64,000 nt of DNA from Cristatella mucedo (lineage: Eukaryota; Bryozoa; Phylactolaemata; Cristatellidae): contig WPIO01000088.1 in the NCBI GenBank assembly GCA_009760855.2, positions 172,501 through 236,500 on the forward strand. Reading direction: 5' to 3'. How positions within the stretch are numbered: position 1 is the first letter of the stretch; each line of letters starts with the position of its first letter. The notes below the pieces were generated by a model. That model was given only the letters and a program-made list of their open reading frames with translations. It ran no database searches and was not told where the DNA came from. Made by a program: the position numbers and the translations under genes. Below, piece after piece: positions 1 through 12,307 of this stretch.

Positions 1-1131
1 TCCGGTTAGAGAGCAAGAGCTTAAGAGCTAGCCAGGAAGCTCTCTGACCAGCGGTGGCGATTCGGCCTTTAGAATTAGCCCGATACCCACGGGAGCTGCT
101 GATTGATGTTGGCTGGCCTGTCAACCTTCGCCATCACTCTGTCCAAAAAGAATCGTCTGGAACCCATTCGCCATTCAAGCTGGACAGAGGTGCCCTTCCA
201 GTGGCCCAGGGACGGTTTTAATTCCTCACCGTAGTGGGCCAATGTGTCGGGCCCAATACCACTAAGCTCTTGCCCCATTGTCTCAGCTAAGTACTTAAGA
301 GTCGAGCGACGCTCGCTCTTGGTGTCTCTTTGGTCTTGTGTCTTTTGTCCGGCTCCGCACTTCGACGCCGTCGGACTCGTTTCTCTGAAAGCGAGGGAGG
401 AGGGCGGGCTGTCCGCCGACGATTGACGGAGCAGGACGAGACAGCGCTAGGAGGATTCGGTGGACTCCACCGAATACGGTCGTATCGCGCCCGAGCTGGC
501 ATTTAGCGTTTCTTTTGTGCTTTGTGTGTGCGCACTAGCACGTGGTCTCGGCATAGGGATTTGCCGGTGCGAGCTAGACGTAGCTGGCGTGTGTGGAGTC
601 CTAGTTCTCCGGATAGGGTTTAGGCTCCAGTTCGAGCTCTGTTTATTAGGGTCGTTCCCCAGTATAGATGTAAGTAGCGTAAGTGTGGAGACGTGTTTCC
701 TCCGCAAGAGTGCTTGAGGTAGCGTGTGTGGGGTATTCCTTCCGCACAGGTGGAAACGGAGTCCTAGTTCTCCGGTTAGGGTTTAGGCTCCGGTTCGCGC
801 TCAGCGTGGAGAATTATTCCATCCGCAGGAGAGTTGGTGCTGTGGAGAAAGTTCGAGGAGTGTGGAGATAAAGCTGAGCTAGACGCGCAGCGACTTTGTA
901 CGCTTGCGAATAAAGTTCAGTAAAATCCCCAGCTTGTGTGTCTCGCTTTCCAATTCACGCCGCGGACTCACGAACCTCTTTAGTAACGGTGAGCAGGTCC
1001 GCGCCAGAAACGCTCGTTTCGTGGCGGCCAGCTTATTGCGCGTAGGCGCGCACCGAACGACATTAGGCGCCAGGCTACGCCGCTAGGTAAGCGGCAGGTC
1101 AAGCCTACCCCGCCGAGCCTTCGGCGTTACA
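1..1131 (+). mobile_element. LTR-like element, truncated by the window start
   Basis: Nearly collinear with 20936-22114. It ends GAGCCTTCGGCGTTACA, has an AATAAA signal at 909-914 and three degenerate GTTCTCCGGTTAGGGTTTAGG-type internal repeats (about 600-810). The retroviral-type termini TGTA..TACA seen across the two copies and the poly(A) signal favour an LTR. Sequence after 1131 may be internal element sequence, but no gag or pol motif is recognisable there. Confidence 0.6.
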
Positions 1132-1829
1132 AAGTGCCCGAAGGGGCAACTTGCCGGGTTTGACTGTCGTGGACAGCCCAACTCCCTGCAGTCTGAGCAC
1201 GACTCAATGGGCAAAGAGACAACTTGGCAGCATGGCGGTGCTTCACCGGTCGGTGGGAGCCAAATGCCTGTAATGGCTGAAAATTTCAAGCAAGCTTGCC
1301 TGTCAGGACAGAAGCCTCGCGAGCAACTGGAAGCAAGACTGTAGCCTCAATTCACACCGGTGCCAGGATTGCATTTAGACAACTGTTCAGGGTTCGGTAA
1401 TGGTTCAGTGGAAGACAAGTCATGCTGGACTTTAAAACGCCTTGGCATGCGGGTAGAGCTCGGAGCAGACAAACGAGAAAGAGCAGAGCTAAGAGCAGAG
1501 CGAGCTGGTGTCGCAACGGAAGCCTGTAACTTATTTACGAGTTCCGTGGACGAAGCCTGTAAGGTAGTAGCATGCCACAACCTAAACAATCTGTCGATCC
1601 ACTACTGCCTGCTGCTGCTACAGCTGCACGACGACGTCATCATGCCAGAACATCTCTAGGCATGTTCCCTGGCGCCCCAGGTCTTCCTGCATTAGCACAA
1701 ATTATCGTCATATCGTCTCTGCTCACTTAGGTGATTTGAAGCGTGCTGCGAATTGTAAATGGCATTCAAGCGACAGTAGGAAAAAGAGTGGACCGTCGAG
1801 TTTCATACATGAACTCGTGGAGGCTTCTT

Positions 1830-2205
1830 ATACACTTGGATATGAAAGTTCTTATGCTTCCAAAGCCTGGAACTCACTCCCGACTTCCGTCACGACATCC
1901 CCTGACTTGACCACATTTAAAAATAAATTAAAACGCACCCATTTATCACAGCATGTAGTGTGAATCCCTGTGATTCGTCCTTTATGTGCTTGCGCGTGCT
2001 GACACTTCGCATGCTGCCATTAACCACACTTGCATGCTGACCCTATGCACGTCACCCCTAGCCATGCTAGTATTGTTGTTTATCGAGCGTGCTACCATTA
2101 ACCGTTCGATCGCGTTTCCTTTGCAGCAATGCAAAGCGCCTAGAAAGAGATTGAATTCTCTGAGGGCGCTTTATCAAGTGTTATTACTGTTATTAATATT
2201 TATTA
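1830..2205 (+). mobile_element. LINE family A (L2/CR1-like) 3' fragment
   Basis: Encodes a degraded SKAWNSLPTSV..SPDLTTFK C-terminus of a reverse transcriptase, then the family 3' end: GCATGCTGCCATTAACCAC, AAAGCGCCTAGAAAGAGATTG and a TTATT-rich tail. Confidence 0.8.
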
Positions 2206-2479
2206 ATTCATGAAAGAATGAAATCACAGCAATAGCAAAGCAAGTGTAGAGCCGGCTCAGCTGTCGGTATAACACGTGTTCGGCCTTACAGCGACTGGAT
2301 ATTATCATACTCCTGTCTTCTTTGCCATCTCGTTCTGTAGACAATATGCTCTCACCTCACTCTTGCATTGGCTGACATATCCTTACGTTTTCCGGCTCTC
2401 GCTCTGATCATCGCCATGCATTCTGCTCGCAATTGAATGTTGCTGTGTCAGCGAGTTGCATTGTATCGGTAGGACTTGT

Positions 2480-3450
2480 ATTGGTAATGTATCTCCGTCA
2501 GTAACTCCACAAAGTCATAAAGACCATGTGGATGTTACGCAGGAGAGTTTTGTATAGCGCACTCACAGCCTAAGCGGCTTTCGGTACGTATTCGGTAGCC
2601 AACAGACTTTGTCTCACGCAACAAAGAGAAAGTGGGAAGCATAGCAGAGTTAGGAGAGCAGTTGAGGTAGTGAGTAGCATAGAAGTAACAGTTCAGGACC
2701 GCTGAAAAAGATGTGCCATAGTCGGCAGTTGGAGATTAGATGTCGTTACGTAAGAATTGTGGAAGCGAATTCCACAGTCTAGGACCTGCAGAGCTAAAGC
2801 TTCTGTCGCCAACTGTCTTTAAGCGGAGGAAAGGGACAGCTAATTTATTGTCCACACAGGACCTGAGGGTGCGAACAGGCTGAAACTGATGCAGCAGTTC
2901 AGCTAGGTACAAAGGAACCAAGCCGTGGCGGGCCTTGTGGGTCAGCGTAAGAACTTTGCTCTGTATCCTTTGCTCAACCGGCAACCATCCTAGCTCTTTC
3001 AGCAAAGGTGACTCGTGCTCAAACCGCTGGGACTTGAAGACCAGCCTTGCAGCCATATCCATAGTCCACTGTAGTGGCATAATAGCTTTCTTTGGTAGCC
3101 CAGCCAAAAGGGAATTACAATAATCAAGCCGAGACAGAACTAAAGAGCTAGTTAAATTTTTTACAAGCCACTGTGGGAGACAGCTTCTAATCTTGGATAG
3201 GGATCGGATGTGATGGCTAGCTGTAGAGGCAGTCTTCTGAATGAAGCTTTTGAAATTGAGGCAGCTGTCGAACACGACACCTAGATTACGAGCACGTGGT
3301 GAAGGTCGCACAATAGCATCACCTATTAGAACAGCAAAGCCTTTTAATCCAGCCACACGCTTAGGGTGTGTAGGCACCATTTGCGATTTGAAGCACTCTG
3401 CAAATGCTGGTTCTAACTGGGCGTCATGCCACACGGTAGTCACATACAGA
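2480..3450 (-). mobile_element. LINE family B (L2/CR1-like) 3' half
   Basis: A 235-codon open frame (3443-2739) contains the C-terminal reverse-transcriptase signature SLVLSRLDYCNSLLAGLP and ends SSAGPRLWNSLPQFLRND. Its 3' UTR (2480-2640) recurs at 9065-9205, 22795-22975, 47255-47400 and 62240-62380. It is 5'-truncated. Confidence 0.85.
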
Positions 3451-3524
3451 CTAGCACAAAAAAATTCCTCTAAAGTACATTCGATTAAGCTGTGACGATG
3501 ATCATAAGTTAATCAAATAAATTT

Positions 3525-3660
3525 GCATTTAGACATGAATTCGTGTATTTCACACTGCTACTGCTTACATAGACTTCGAAAATGAAGGCAATTTGTGCTT
3601 GGGGGCATCCCATGCCGTTGACATGATAACAAAATACTTCAGAAAGCATGCTTCAGGAAG
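3525..3660. repeat. Dispersed repeat, copy 1
   Basis: About 130 bp (TTTCACACTGCTACTGCTTA .. CTTGGGGGCATCCC) homologous to 12770-12925. It is not part of either recognised LINE family. Confidence 0.65.
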
Positions 3661-4679
3661 CATGCTTGATGACGACAAATGGCTTCGCTAGTCCCCCGAG
3701 CTTCTTAAAGTTTGTTTCAATCACTTTTACGTTCCGATATGATCTCGCTCCGGCTGAAACAGCCGCCAAGCTAATTCCAAATCGGGCTTCGATCGGCGGC
3801 TTGGCTTTGCGTGCGACCTGCATCGAATCCTTTGAAGACCATGCCTTTAGTTCGCTTTCACCAGAAGCATGCTCTCTAGTGACGTCATGCCTCCGTCATA
3901 CCCTGAATCGGCGACGACAAGAGAAAGAGAAGCAAATAAATCGCCCATCGCTTCATCGCTCATCATCGTCGTCGCATATCGTAATATGTATAGCACATCG
4001 TAAAGCAAAACAAAATCCCCCATCGCCTCGTCGTTCATCGTCGAAGGATTAGACGGGTGAAGCTTGAATTATCCTTCCTCGCGAGCTGACATTCGGGCTG
4101 ACACGGTTTACATCCTTCCTTTCAAGCATACTTTACGTGCCTGGAAAGAGATTCAGTTCTCTTAATGTTATGTACGAAAAAAGTATATCATGTTATTTAT
4201 ATGACTATCGTGATCGTTATGACTCTCATGATTGTTATGTCTCGCAGGTACTTCTGCCTGAGTATTACCAAGTTGACAGTTGGCGAAAAATTCGGCAGCC
4301 AGGTTTTTTCTGTATCGGCTTTCACGGCAGCCACGTGAAAACACTATGTTCCCACATACTCTGGCTCCCCAGTCAAGCCCTTGGTATTGCGACGTTGCTC
4401 TACAGTTACCCGGATGGAGGGCACTGACGCTACTTGTCGCCAGTAGTCCACTACGGAGCTTGCAGCAGAGACTCGTCAGGAATCGGTCCGCCAGCGAGAT
4501 TTAATGCAGGCAGCTGAGTATTTTTAGTAAGCTGTTCCGCTGAGGAGAAGGTCAATGGACTCGTAGTGAAGGTCAGAGGACAAGAGTCGCGTCCTGCGGT
4601 AACCATATCAGCTCCTCTCACAAGTCCATCGCAGTTCACCAAGGCGAGGCCTCACTAAATCGGAAGGCGTCACGATGCT

Positions 4680-4830
4680 ATATATAAACAAGTATTACCT
4701 GGTTAAGTATTATAATTATTACATGTTATTATTACTAATATTATAATATCATTATTAATAATATTAATATAATATGTTAAATACTGTGATATTAATATTA
4801 ATATTAATATTAATATTACTTAATACCTGG
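4680..4830. repeat. AT-rich ATT/AAT microsatellite
   Basis: Runs of ATATTAATATTAATATT and similar, almost free of G and C. No coding signal. Confidence 0.85.
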
Positions 4831-4849
4831 TTAAGCTGACCTATTTGTA

Positions 4850-4992
4850 AAGCGGCAGAAGAGCCTCGACTACACTTGCACCACACTTGCAGTTGGTAAT
4901 AAAGGATCGCTCGCTGGAAGATTTTAACGCACGACCTCGGTCGTGAAGAGCAAGTGCCTTACCTCCTGGGCTATCGCGGCTCTTACGCCATG
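4850..4992 (-). mobile_element. tRNA-derived SINE
   Basis: On the minus strand a tRNA-like head (box A region AGCCCAGGAGGTAAGGCAC, degenerate box B CGACCGAGGTCGTGCGTTA) is followed by GGATCCTTTATTACCAACTG-like body sequence. It is related to copies at 18675-18800, 20095-20265 and 22980-23150. Confidence 0.6.
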
Positions 4993-5063
4993 CATTTCAG
5001 CTAAGGCAGACGACTCGAGAACCGAACAACCGCACTGCAATGCCACCGGGCTAGCAGACTTAC

Positions 5064-5302
5064 TCGGCCGCAGCACGCATCTGTCGCTCACCAATTCGTA
5101 GCGGTCATGACAGCGACAAATGGCGTCCGCTGTGGCCTGGCACGGGAGAGTCGACCACCATGGCTCCCGGGCCATACCCGGCATGCTTAGCGCTGCCGCT
5201 CGCGACTCCTCTCGTCCGTGTAGGTGTAGCCAGGGCTGCACGGATGACACCACCCTCTGTCCGACGATACGCAAGGGGGAGGGGTATCGCCAAAATAGCG
5301 CT
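5064..5302 (-). pseudogene. Fossil TNFRSF-like cysteine-rich-domain exon (gene D remnant)
   Basis: An exon-like segment with a strong acceptor (eight T then CAG) and a gtaagt donor, both phase 1, as in gene A. The first part reads SSDRGWCHPC against gene A TSDRGWCYPC. The last part, in another frame, reads TADAICRC and then RYELVSDRC. In between lies a TAA stop and a frame change; the segment is 239 nt against 240 nt for the gene A exon, so a single-base deletion explains the shift. A serine/threonine-rich stretch with a phase-1 acceptor at about 4440-4600 on the same strand could be a stalk remnant, but no membrane exon was found. I call it a decayed exon of a further family member. Confidence 0.6.
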
Positions 5303-5419
5303 CTGAAAAAAAACTTCAGAAATGCTACCACAGCGAACTCGGGACGCACGCCGGAGAGAAGAAAACGGGACCGGGTGCGGTCACGCATCCGTCACCCTGA
5401 GCAGCCGTGCCGCTAGCTC

Positions 5420-6045
5420 GCCGAGGCAGTCCGAGCCTCAAGGCCGTTTTTCGGTCACGGTCTCTACCCATGAAAGCTCGCCATATCAGAAAAGCGATCG
5501 GTGCCCAGTAGGTTGCTTCTAAATACAGTACGTGCTTCGTTCGAGACTGCTTCTGCGAAGAGTTCGTTAAGTTTATTAAGTATCACGACCAGCAATAACT
5601 CAAACTTTAAATACTGAAAAGCAACCAGAGAGATCGCTGCCGAATTTGGTTGATCGCTCTTTTTGTACTAATTTCGTAATTCATTGAGTAACTATAATGC
5701 TGATATATTTCAATACAAGCTATTTCGTTTGATGAGACGCTTTTTGTATATCGCTTTGGTGCATCGATCGTGACGGGCCAATATATATATTGTGCTAGAT
5801 GTAGCGCAGCCTAACAACACCCACTGTTAAGCCGGTCTCATCAAAGACATTGAGACGTGTAGCTGCAGACCAGATAAACTTTGTCATACGTCAGAAATTT
5901 TTGAAAAGGGAGTTGGCAATTATCATGTCAAAGCCTGAGTAGCTCCTCCGAAGTAGTTTAAAACTCAAACGCTGGCTAAAAAGAGAGAAACAGAGAAGGC
6001 TTAGAGAGTTGTCTTCCTTAATTTTAGCGTTTATCCTCCAGATTT
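5420..6045. other. No gene seen
   Basis: Stop-rich sequence of mixed composition, without recognised protein motifs, repeats or RNA genes. Confidence 0.5.
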
Positions 6046-6049
6046 ATTC

Positions 6050-6850
6050 TTAATAATAATAATAATGCACTTGATAAAGCGCCCTCACAGAACTCAATCT
6101 CTTCCTAGGCGCTTTAAATTTGCTGCTAAGGGAACCGCGGTTGAATCGTAAGTAATATCATGCTTGATAAACAACATGAACAACGTGGTTAGGGGTGACA
6201 TGCACAGGGTAAGCATGCAAATGTGGTTAGTGGCAGCATGCACAGTGTCAGCACGCATAAGCACATGAAGGACGAATCACAGGGACCCACTAAAGTATAG
6301 GTGTGTTTTTAAGTTCTTTTTAAATGTGGTCAAGTCAGGAGATGCTGTGACGCAAGTCGGGAGGGAATTCCAGGCTTTGGGAGCATACGAACTAAATGCA
6401 CGGTCTCCAAAGGATTTGAGGTTTGTACGGGGTATTTGTAGACTGTTGGATTCCGGAAAGTGGGTGGTACTATGCTTGACCTGATGGGAGAGTATATCGG
6501 AGAAATAGGCTGGAGCCATAGAATGTAATACCCTAAAAGTGAGCGACAAAATTTTGAAGTCGATCCGTTGCTTGACTGGTTGCCGGAGCAGGTCGGCGAG
6601 AAGTGGTGTGATGTGGCAACTGCGACGCTCACGACAGACAATCCTAGCTGCAGAGTTTTGCACACGCTGTAATCGCTTGATCGCACATGCTGGTAGGCCA
6701 GCAAGCAGCGAGTTACAGAAGTCAAGTCGGGATGTCACAAATGCATGGACCAACTTGGACGTGGTATCCTTATCTAAACAAGCCCGAATCAATATAGCGA
6801 AAACTCGATCGCCCTGCAATCGTGCCAAAATAAACTCTTTAGATTTAAGA
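6050..6850 (-). mobile_element. LINE family A, 5'-truncated copy
   Basis: A 183-codon frame (6828-6280) has KLVHAFVTSRLDFCNSLL and FGDRAFSSYAPKAWNSLPT, the C-terminal part of an L2/CR1-like reverse transcriptase. The family 3' UTR follows, with an ATT-rich tail near 6055. Confidence 0.85.
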
Positions 6851-6879
6851 TTGGCTGTGAAGTCGATCTTTTGACCTCC

Positions 6880-7420
6880 TTAAATAGTCGAGGTCACAGT
6901 GTGTGTTTGTACTCCAGAGAGGAGTCTACAAAAATCAACATATTCAATACAGAGCTGTATAAAAATTTACTAACGTTGCCCTCCAAAGATGCAAGGCACT
7001 CTGCTTATAACTGAGCAAGCCTAGAATTTCTTTTAAGTTACCTGCCCAACAAAAAGCTCAATTGCAAATTAGGAATTTCAAGAACGTTAAGGGCATGTTT
7101 AGCAATACTTATCCAACCTAAATTAGAAATGAACCACTGCAATGTGACCAAGGAGAGATGAACAGACAGACATTGATCAATTTTACGTTGATCCTTTTGC
7201 CAACTTATTGACCTACAAGGTACGAAGCGGTGCTGTAAATGAGGTTGTTTAAAAGTCAGAATCTTTAGTGCTTTAGCAATCTGCAACCGTGTATCAAGAT
7301 GCACCAAGGTTTCACGAGTTGTGATACAGGCCACATATCATGCTGACATTGGTAAATTTCTATTTGTAGGTGTATTACTTCCTGTTTACTTTCTGGTTTG
7401 AAATGTTTCGTATAATCATT
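6880..7420. other. No gene identified
   Basis: A 98-codon minus-strand frame (7334-7041) vaguely resembles LINE-type sequence but carries no diagnostic motif. Probably old repeat sequence. Confidence 0.3.
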
Positions 7421-7459
7421 TCCTAATGCTTTAATTTTATATGGAAACCGTCTCTAAGC

Positions 7460-7970
7460 CAAGTAGTCTGCTGCTGGGGGAGGGCGCGGTCGGTCGATCG
7501 GCGTGGTCTGCGGGGCGCGATGGCGGCGGCGGCGGCGGCACTGCGGCGGATTCCTGGGCGGCTCGCCATTCCGTCGCACGATGAGCATCTATACGCGCGC
7601 GCTCCGCTCGCCGCTCGAGCCGCCGCCGCCGCTTCCGTCAGCCGACAGGTCGGCAGAGGGCGTGCGGGAAATTCCCAGGCCTCGAACGCCAGCGGTAAAA
7701 AAAAAGGCCGCGACAACCGGTAATGATTCACCAGCCGCCATTGAGAATCCGGGTCGGAGTTTAGCGGCGGATGCGGGTCGCGTGGCGCTCGTCTAGCTGG
7801 AGACGTTTCCTGCCGGGCGCCGGCAGCGAGCTCCCGCGGCTGCAGAGCACGTTCCGACAGCCGCGAGTCACTTCCGGCTCTAGCGAAAGGGTAGGAGGCG
7901 AACCGGCCGGCGTAACGTCTCCTCCAGGCTGCCACGCTGCGGAAAACAGAGAGTCGGCACAGCTTGAATC
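7460..7970. other. CpG-rich island
   Basis: GC- and CpG-dense block with GGC and CGC runs inside AT-richer DNA. Frames on both strands are Arg/Ala/Pro-rich and look compositional. It could be a promoter or first exon of an unrecognised gene; no start-plus-donor pair convinced me. Confidence 0.4.
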
Positions 7971-7979
7971 GTCTCATGG

Positions 7980-9060
7980 CTTCGCTCCAAAGAGCGACTC
8001 GCGAATGCAGTGTCTCCCCTTAATGAAGTGTTAGTGGGGTGACTATCAAACCATTTCCCAATTAACTTACACTGCCCATAAACCAGCGGTCATGAACGCA
8101 ATCGGCCCAAGGACTCACTGCACGGCCATAAGACAATCATCACACAACCACCGAATTTCACGCCGTTGCCATCGCGCATTCTGCAATCCGCTTTAATCCG
8201 CTCTCATATCCACCAGAAACTGACGGTGCGAAGCTACCTATACATTTGATTATATATAACACTACGCTAAACTTTTAAGTTTACCCACAAATCTCGAACA
8301 TTATTACGCATGGCTTTCTAGCGAAGTGCTCGGCAACCCACTGCAGCAGCAGCCCGGTCCAATAACGTAATCCACAGCAAAGCGAAAGAAATCCAAATGC
8401 AAAATGCTCCTGCTTTGATCGTTTATGACAGTATACTCTCTGCGAATACTGTACTCACAAACTTTGTCAAGAACTGGCACGGAAGTTCTCGCACTCACGT
8501 GACTGCAAATCATTCTGAAATCGTCCACGGGAAGCTGCAAATTAGCTCATGTCGCAATGCACTGTGACTCGAAAGTGAAAGTCATCCTCGATCAGCAGAA
8601 AACAAAATAGTATTAATAGAAACATGATGAGCGATTTTAAATTTTCGGATGCATGCTGCTCTACACCATTTTGTAATGTGAAACGACATAACACTCATGA
8701 AATTTTGGGTTGCTACTCCCACGCCGTGCGGTGCGGTCAAGTACAACAATGACGCACGTCACTACTGCTACTGGACATGCTGCGGCCACGTTATCGACGC
8801 AAGTCCTTGGGAAGCGACGCCGGACGAGGAATAGAAGCGTGCTCTTGCCAGCACTTCGGCTGAGGGCATCGGCTCATTTTGACTGAGGGAGGGTAGAGCA
8901 ACTTCGGCTGGCAGGCTTCACTGACTTGTCATCGGCGTAGTCACACGCTAGGCGAGCTGACTGATTTTAATAAAAACAAAATGGTAAATAAAATAAATAA
9001 TATAAAACAGCAATATGAAATAATAATATAATATAAAAATATTGATATATTTATGTTCAT
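7980..9060. other. No gene seen
   Basis: Mixed sequence turning AT-rich after 8960 (runs of AATAATATAAAA). No motif recognised. Confidence 0.5.
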
Positions 9061-9064
9061 AGGT

Positions 9065-9205
9065 TGACGATGTACTGTGTCTTTGTAACTCCACAAAGCC
9101 ATAAGGACTACGTGGGTGCTTCGAGGTAAGAGTCTCCTATAGCAGTGGTTTCCTTAAGCGTACTCACAGCCCAAGCGGCTGTCGGTCCGCATTCGGCGAT
9201 ATATA
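9065..9205 (-). mobile_element. LINE family B 3' UTR fragment
   Basis: Contains GTAACTCCACAAAGCCATAA, CACAGCCCAAGCGGCTGTCGG and related blocks shared with 2480-2640. Confidence 0.7.
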
Positions 9206-9209
9206 TGTA

Positions 9210-10670
9210 CATATAATGAATGAAAATAGTAATATACTTGTTCAGCACGCACAGAGGACTTTCTCTTTCTAGGCACTTTGCCAAGACTAATGGCTACTGC
9301 GGCTGCGCATGGGTTCTTTCTCGTTCGTCCTGCTCGGCTCCACGTCTGCTACAACAAATCATCTATTTTGCCGACGGCAAAACACATAAGTGCTTTCTTA
9401 TTAGTCCTCGAAGGGCTGCGCTTACAGCCTTGTTTGACTGTTGAAGTCAAGGTAGCACGCCACATTTAAAATAGTCGGTCACTTGTCCTCCAGCATAGGC
9501 TACCACAACATAAATCCTCTGCTCCGTTGTACGGTGTTGTAATTGACCGGCATAGGCTGTTTTAGCCTCCACCCCTCGTAAAGATTCCATAGGTCAACGA
9601 GCCACTTGGCCGACTGTGAAGCAGGTCTGTGCTCACCGTTAAGTGCGAACGGCGACGATCGTATTGCCCATACCTACGCGGCCAGTAGAGGGCATTTTCA
9701 TGTCTTTTTAAGTTGGTGGCAATCAAGTGACATAAAATGGACAAATTCTGATTGCGGTACAAAATCTCTCAAAAAGTCAAAGTGTCAATAAGATCATACG
9801 AAAGATACTTATGCTATCGTTCCAAGGTTGCCACTTCCGAGCCCCCCGTTTTTTCGAAGCCGTGAGCTATCAATGGGTCAAAACTTCAATCCACGGTAGG
9901 CCAGGGATTTCAAGGCTATGCATTACATGCATTGTGTATGCAAGACTAGGTGCAAGAATATTACACATGCACGATCAGGCGCTTAATACGAATCAGATCT
10001 TCATGTGTTCTTTTTCAATTCATGTCCAAGCGCGATACTTGAGCTTCTGCATGATTTTTCAAGCACGAAACTGCAATGGCAGCACGCTGAATCAGCTCGT
10101 TTATGACGGCTGGAATTTCATTATTCGCGGCCCCTGAATGATTGACTTGAAACCGGCTACGTAGTAATGTAAGGTTAGGCTGCATGTAAGGTTAGGCTGC
10201 ATGCAAGGCAGTATCATGTAGCAGTCAGTCACCTGCACTCCAGCATGTGTGCCAGACAGGCAGCGAGGCCTTTGGCCAGGCGAACGTTGCTCTCGAGGCG
10301 TTGAGCCTGTCAGAAAGGAAGTGCTTACACAGTGACTACTGCTTTCGCATGTCACCACCACCACCTGTTATTTGATAACACTTTCTACACAGCATCTGTA
10401 AAACGTCAAAAAGAGATTCAGTTCACCGGTAGCGCTATATAAATGTATTATCTCATCATTATTCAACCATGCTCTGAGCCGATGCTGTACTCCTGAGCTG
10501 CAGCGACCAATGGCAAAGTCGACCGAAGTTCTTCGCCACTGTACAATTGACTTGTCCAGGCTGAAATATATGCCTTGCATCGTAAGTGGTCGCCCATTGG
10601 AACTGCTATTGGGAGGGACTCGAGCGGGGCAACGATGGAGAACAATGAACGATGGGCCGACTGACGAGCT
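9210..10670. other. No gene identified; SINE/LINE tail fragment near 10400-10470
   Basis: The 108-codon frame at 9811-10137 has no recognisable motif and unremarkable composition. AAAGAGATTCAGTTCACCGG..GCGCTATATAAATG at about 10410-10450 is the 3' tail shared by the SINEs and LINEs here. Confidence 0.4.
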
Positions 10671-10671
10671 G

Positions 10672-10818
10672 TGGGCGTGACAGTGTAATGCTGCACAGTG
10701 TACTGCTTACCCCAGTGTGACAGTGTAATGCAGTGTTCTGCTTACCACTAGCAGTACACTGTGTGACAGTGTAATGCACAGTGTACTACTTCCCACTGCA
10801 TTACAGTGTAATGCACAT
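10672..10818. repeat. Degenerate tandem and inverted repeat
   Basis: Repeats of a GACAGTGTAATGCACAGTGT-like unit, with TTACAGTGTAATG- and AGCAGTACACTGTGTGACAG-type inverted segments that could pair. Confidence 0.7.
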
Positions 10819-11044
10819 GTAGGTGGAGCAGTCGGGAATGGACTGCCGTAGTAGAGCCGTCATCTGCCATGCCCTCCGGAGCAGAAAGGCAACGAGAAAA
10901 GGGGACACAAGCATCACGTGCGCGTGTGTACGGGCAATGGTCGCAGCCCAGGAAGCAAGCTACAAGGAACCTGCATCAAATCACATCATCAAAGCACGTC
11001 AAACAGCACGCTGTCAGAGCCTAGCTTCTTTGCGCGACCCTCTC

Positions 11045-11215
11045 TAGGATAAATAAGGTTCGTTTCTATAGCGCCCAAAGAGAACTTCTCAGTGAGTCCC
11101 AGAGAGGATCTCTATTCAGGCGCTTCACACATGCTCGAACCCACGACCTCAGCCGGACGTTCGGTCGGACCGACCTAGGGCCAAACCAGTGCAGCGATGC
11201 AGCCATTGCTAGCCA
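11045..11215 (-). mobile_element. tRNA-derived SINE with LINE-like tail
   Basis: On the minus strand a tRNA-like head with GAGGTCGTGGGTTCGAGCAT (box B) is followed by GAAGCGCCTGAATAGAGATC and a GCGCTATAGAAACG tail. It is the same family as 15675-15820 and 54335-54480, and lies just downstream of gene A. Confidence 0.75.
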
Positions 11216-11248
11216 GAGGGAATGACTAGCCTCCTGCTCTCGCTGACG

Positions 11249-12160
11249 TCAGGCGACGCTCGGCGCCGGCGGGTGCGAGTCATCGCTTGCATTGCAGTCT
11301 GTGGCCACACAAAGCTTGTACGACAAACAGAGCGTATCCGGCACTGCGTCGGTGGAAGGTTGCCTGCAGTCGATCGCATCGACGCTGCAGCCGTCGTCAC
11401 ACACAACAGCAGTAGAGCGGCTGCTGCTCAAGAGCATCAGCTGCAGCTCGGTGGGCTGGAAGCCGACCTCCTCTAGCGCCCGGAGCTGATCGTGTTGAAG
11501 AGGCCCACCTTCTTCCACTGTCGGTGTCGAGGACTTGGCACATCTGAGAACAACAAGACTTGCCAGCTTGCTTGCAGCAGTCACTTCCTCGGCAACTGTG
11601 CACAGCCTTCGGCCAGCGAGCAAGCAGCCATGCTGTTGAGCCACTCGACTCTACAAGCTTTGTGCGTTATGCGAAAGCAAGCCCGAAATGGCAGACAGAG
11701 ACACATTCCAAACTGACTACAACGCAGCCTGGCTGCTCTCACGTGAAAGCTGGCTGGCCAGCAGTCAGTTAAGCAGGGCTGAGAGTCAAGAAAGCTGTGA
11801 GCATGCTTCAACACAGAGCTGTGCACGATAACGTGCCTGCAAGCCGGCACGTTATCGTGCACACATGCCAACGGCTGCAGGAAAAGAGGATGCAAAGGAT
11901 CGCACGGACCTTCGTTATTTGTTCCATTTCCCATTCCCTAAATCTCAACTCCTCTCCTCCCTATGTTGTCCAATTTGTCCCATCCACTCATCTCCCTCCT
12001 CTCTCTTCTCTTCCTCATCGATTCCATTCACCCAATATGGTCTCCTTGCCACCTTGGCCTCTCTGCGGCTGTCTTTCCTCCCATCTTTAACCTCCTCTCT
12101 GCTCCCTCCCTTATTTCTTCTCTCTTCTTCTGTCTGTCTGTCTGTCTCTGACTCTCTCTC

Positions 12161-12221
<61 letters not shown>

Positions 12222-12230
12222 CTCTCTCTC

Positions 12231-12307
<77 letters not shown>

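Noticed and set aside
7423-7977. 184-codon minus-strand frame in the CpG-rich block
   Set aside because: Arg/Ala/Pro composition follows base composition; both strands are open and there is no motif or convincing splice context.
11249-11543. Death domain in the gene A tail
   Set aside because: Length is compatible, but I see no helix pattern or conserved Trp; left as an unassigned cytoplasmic tail.
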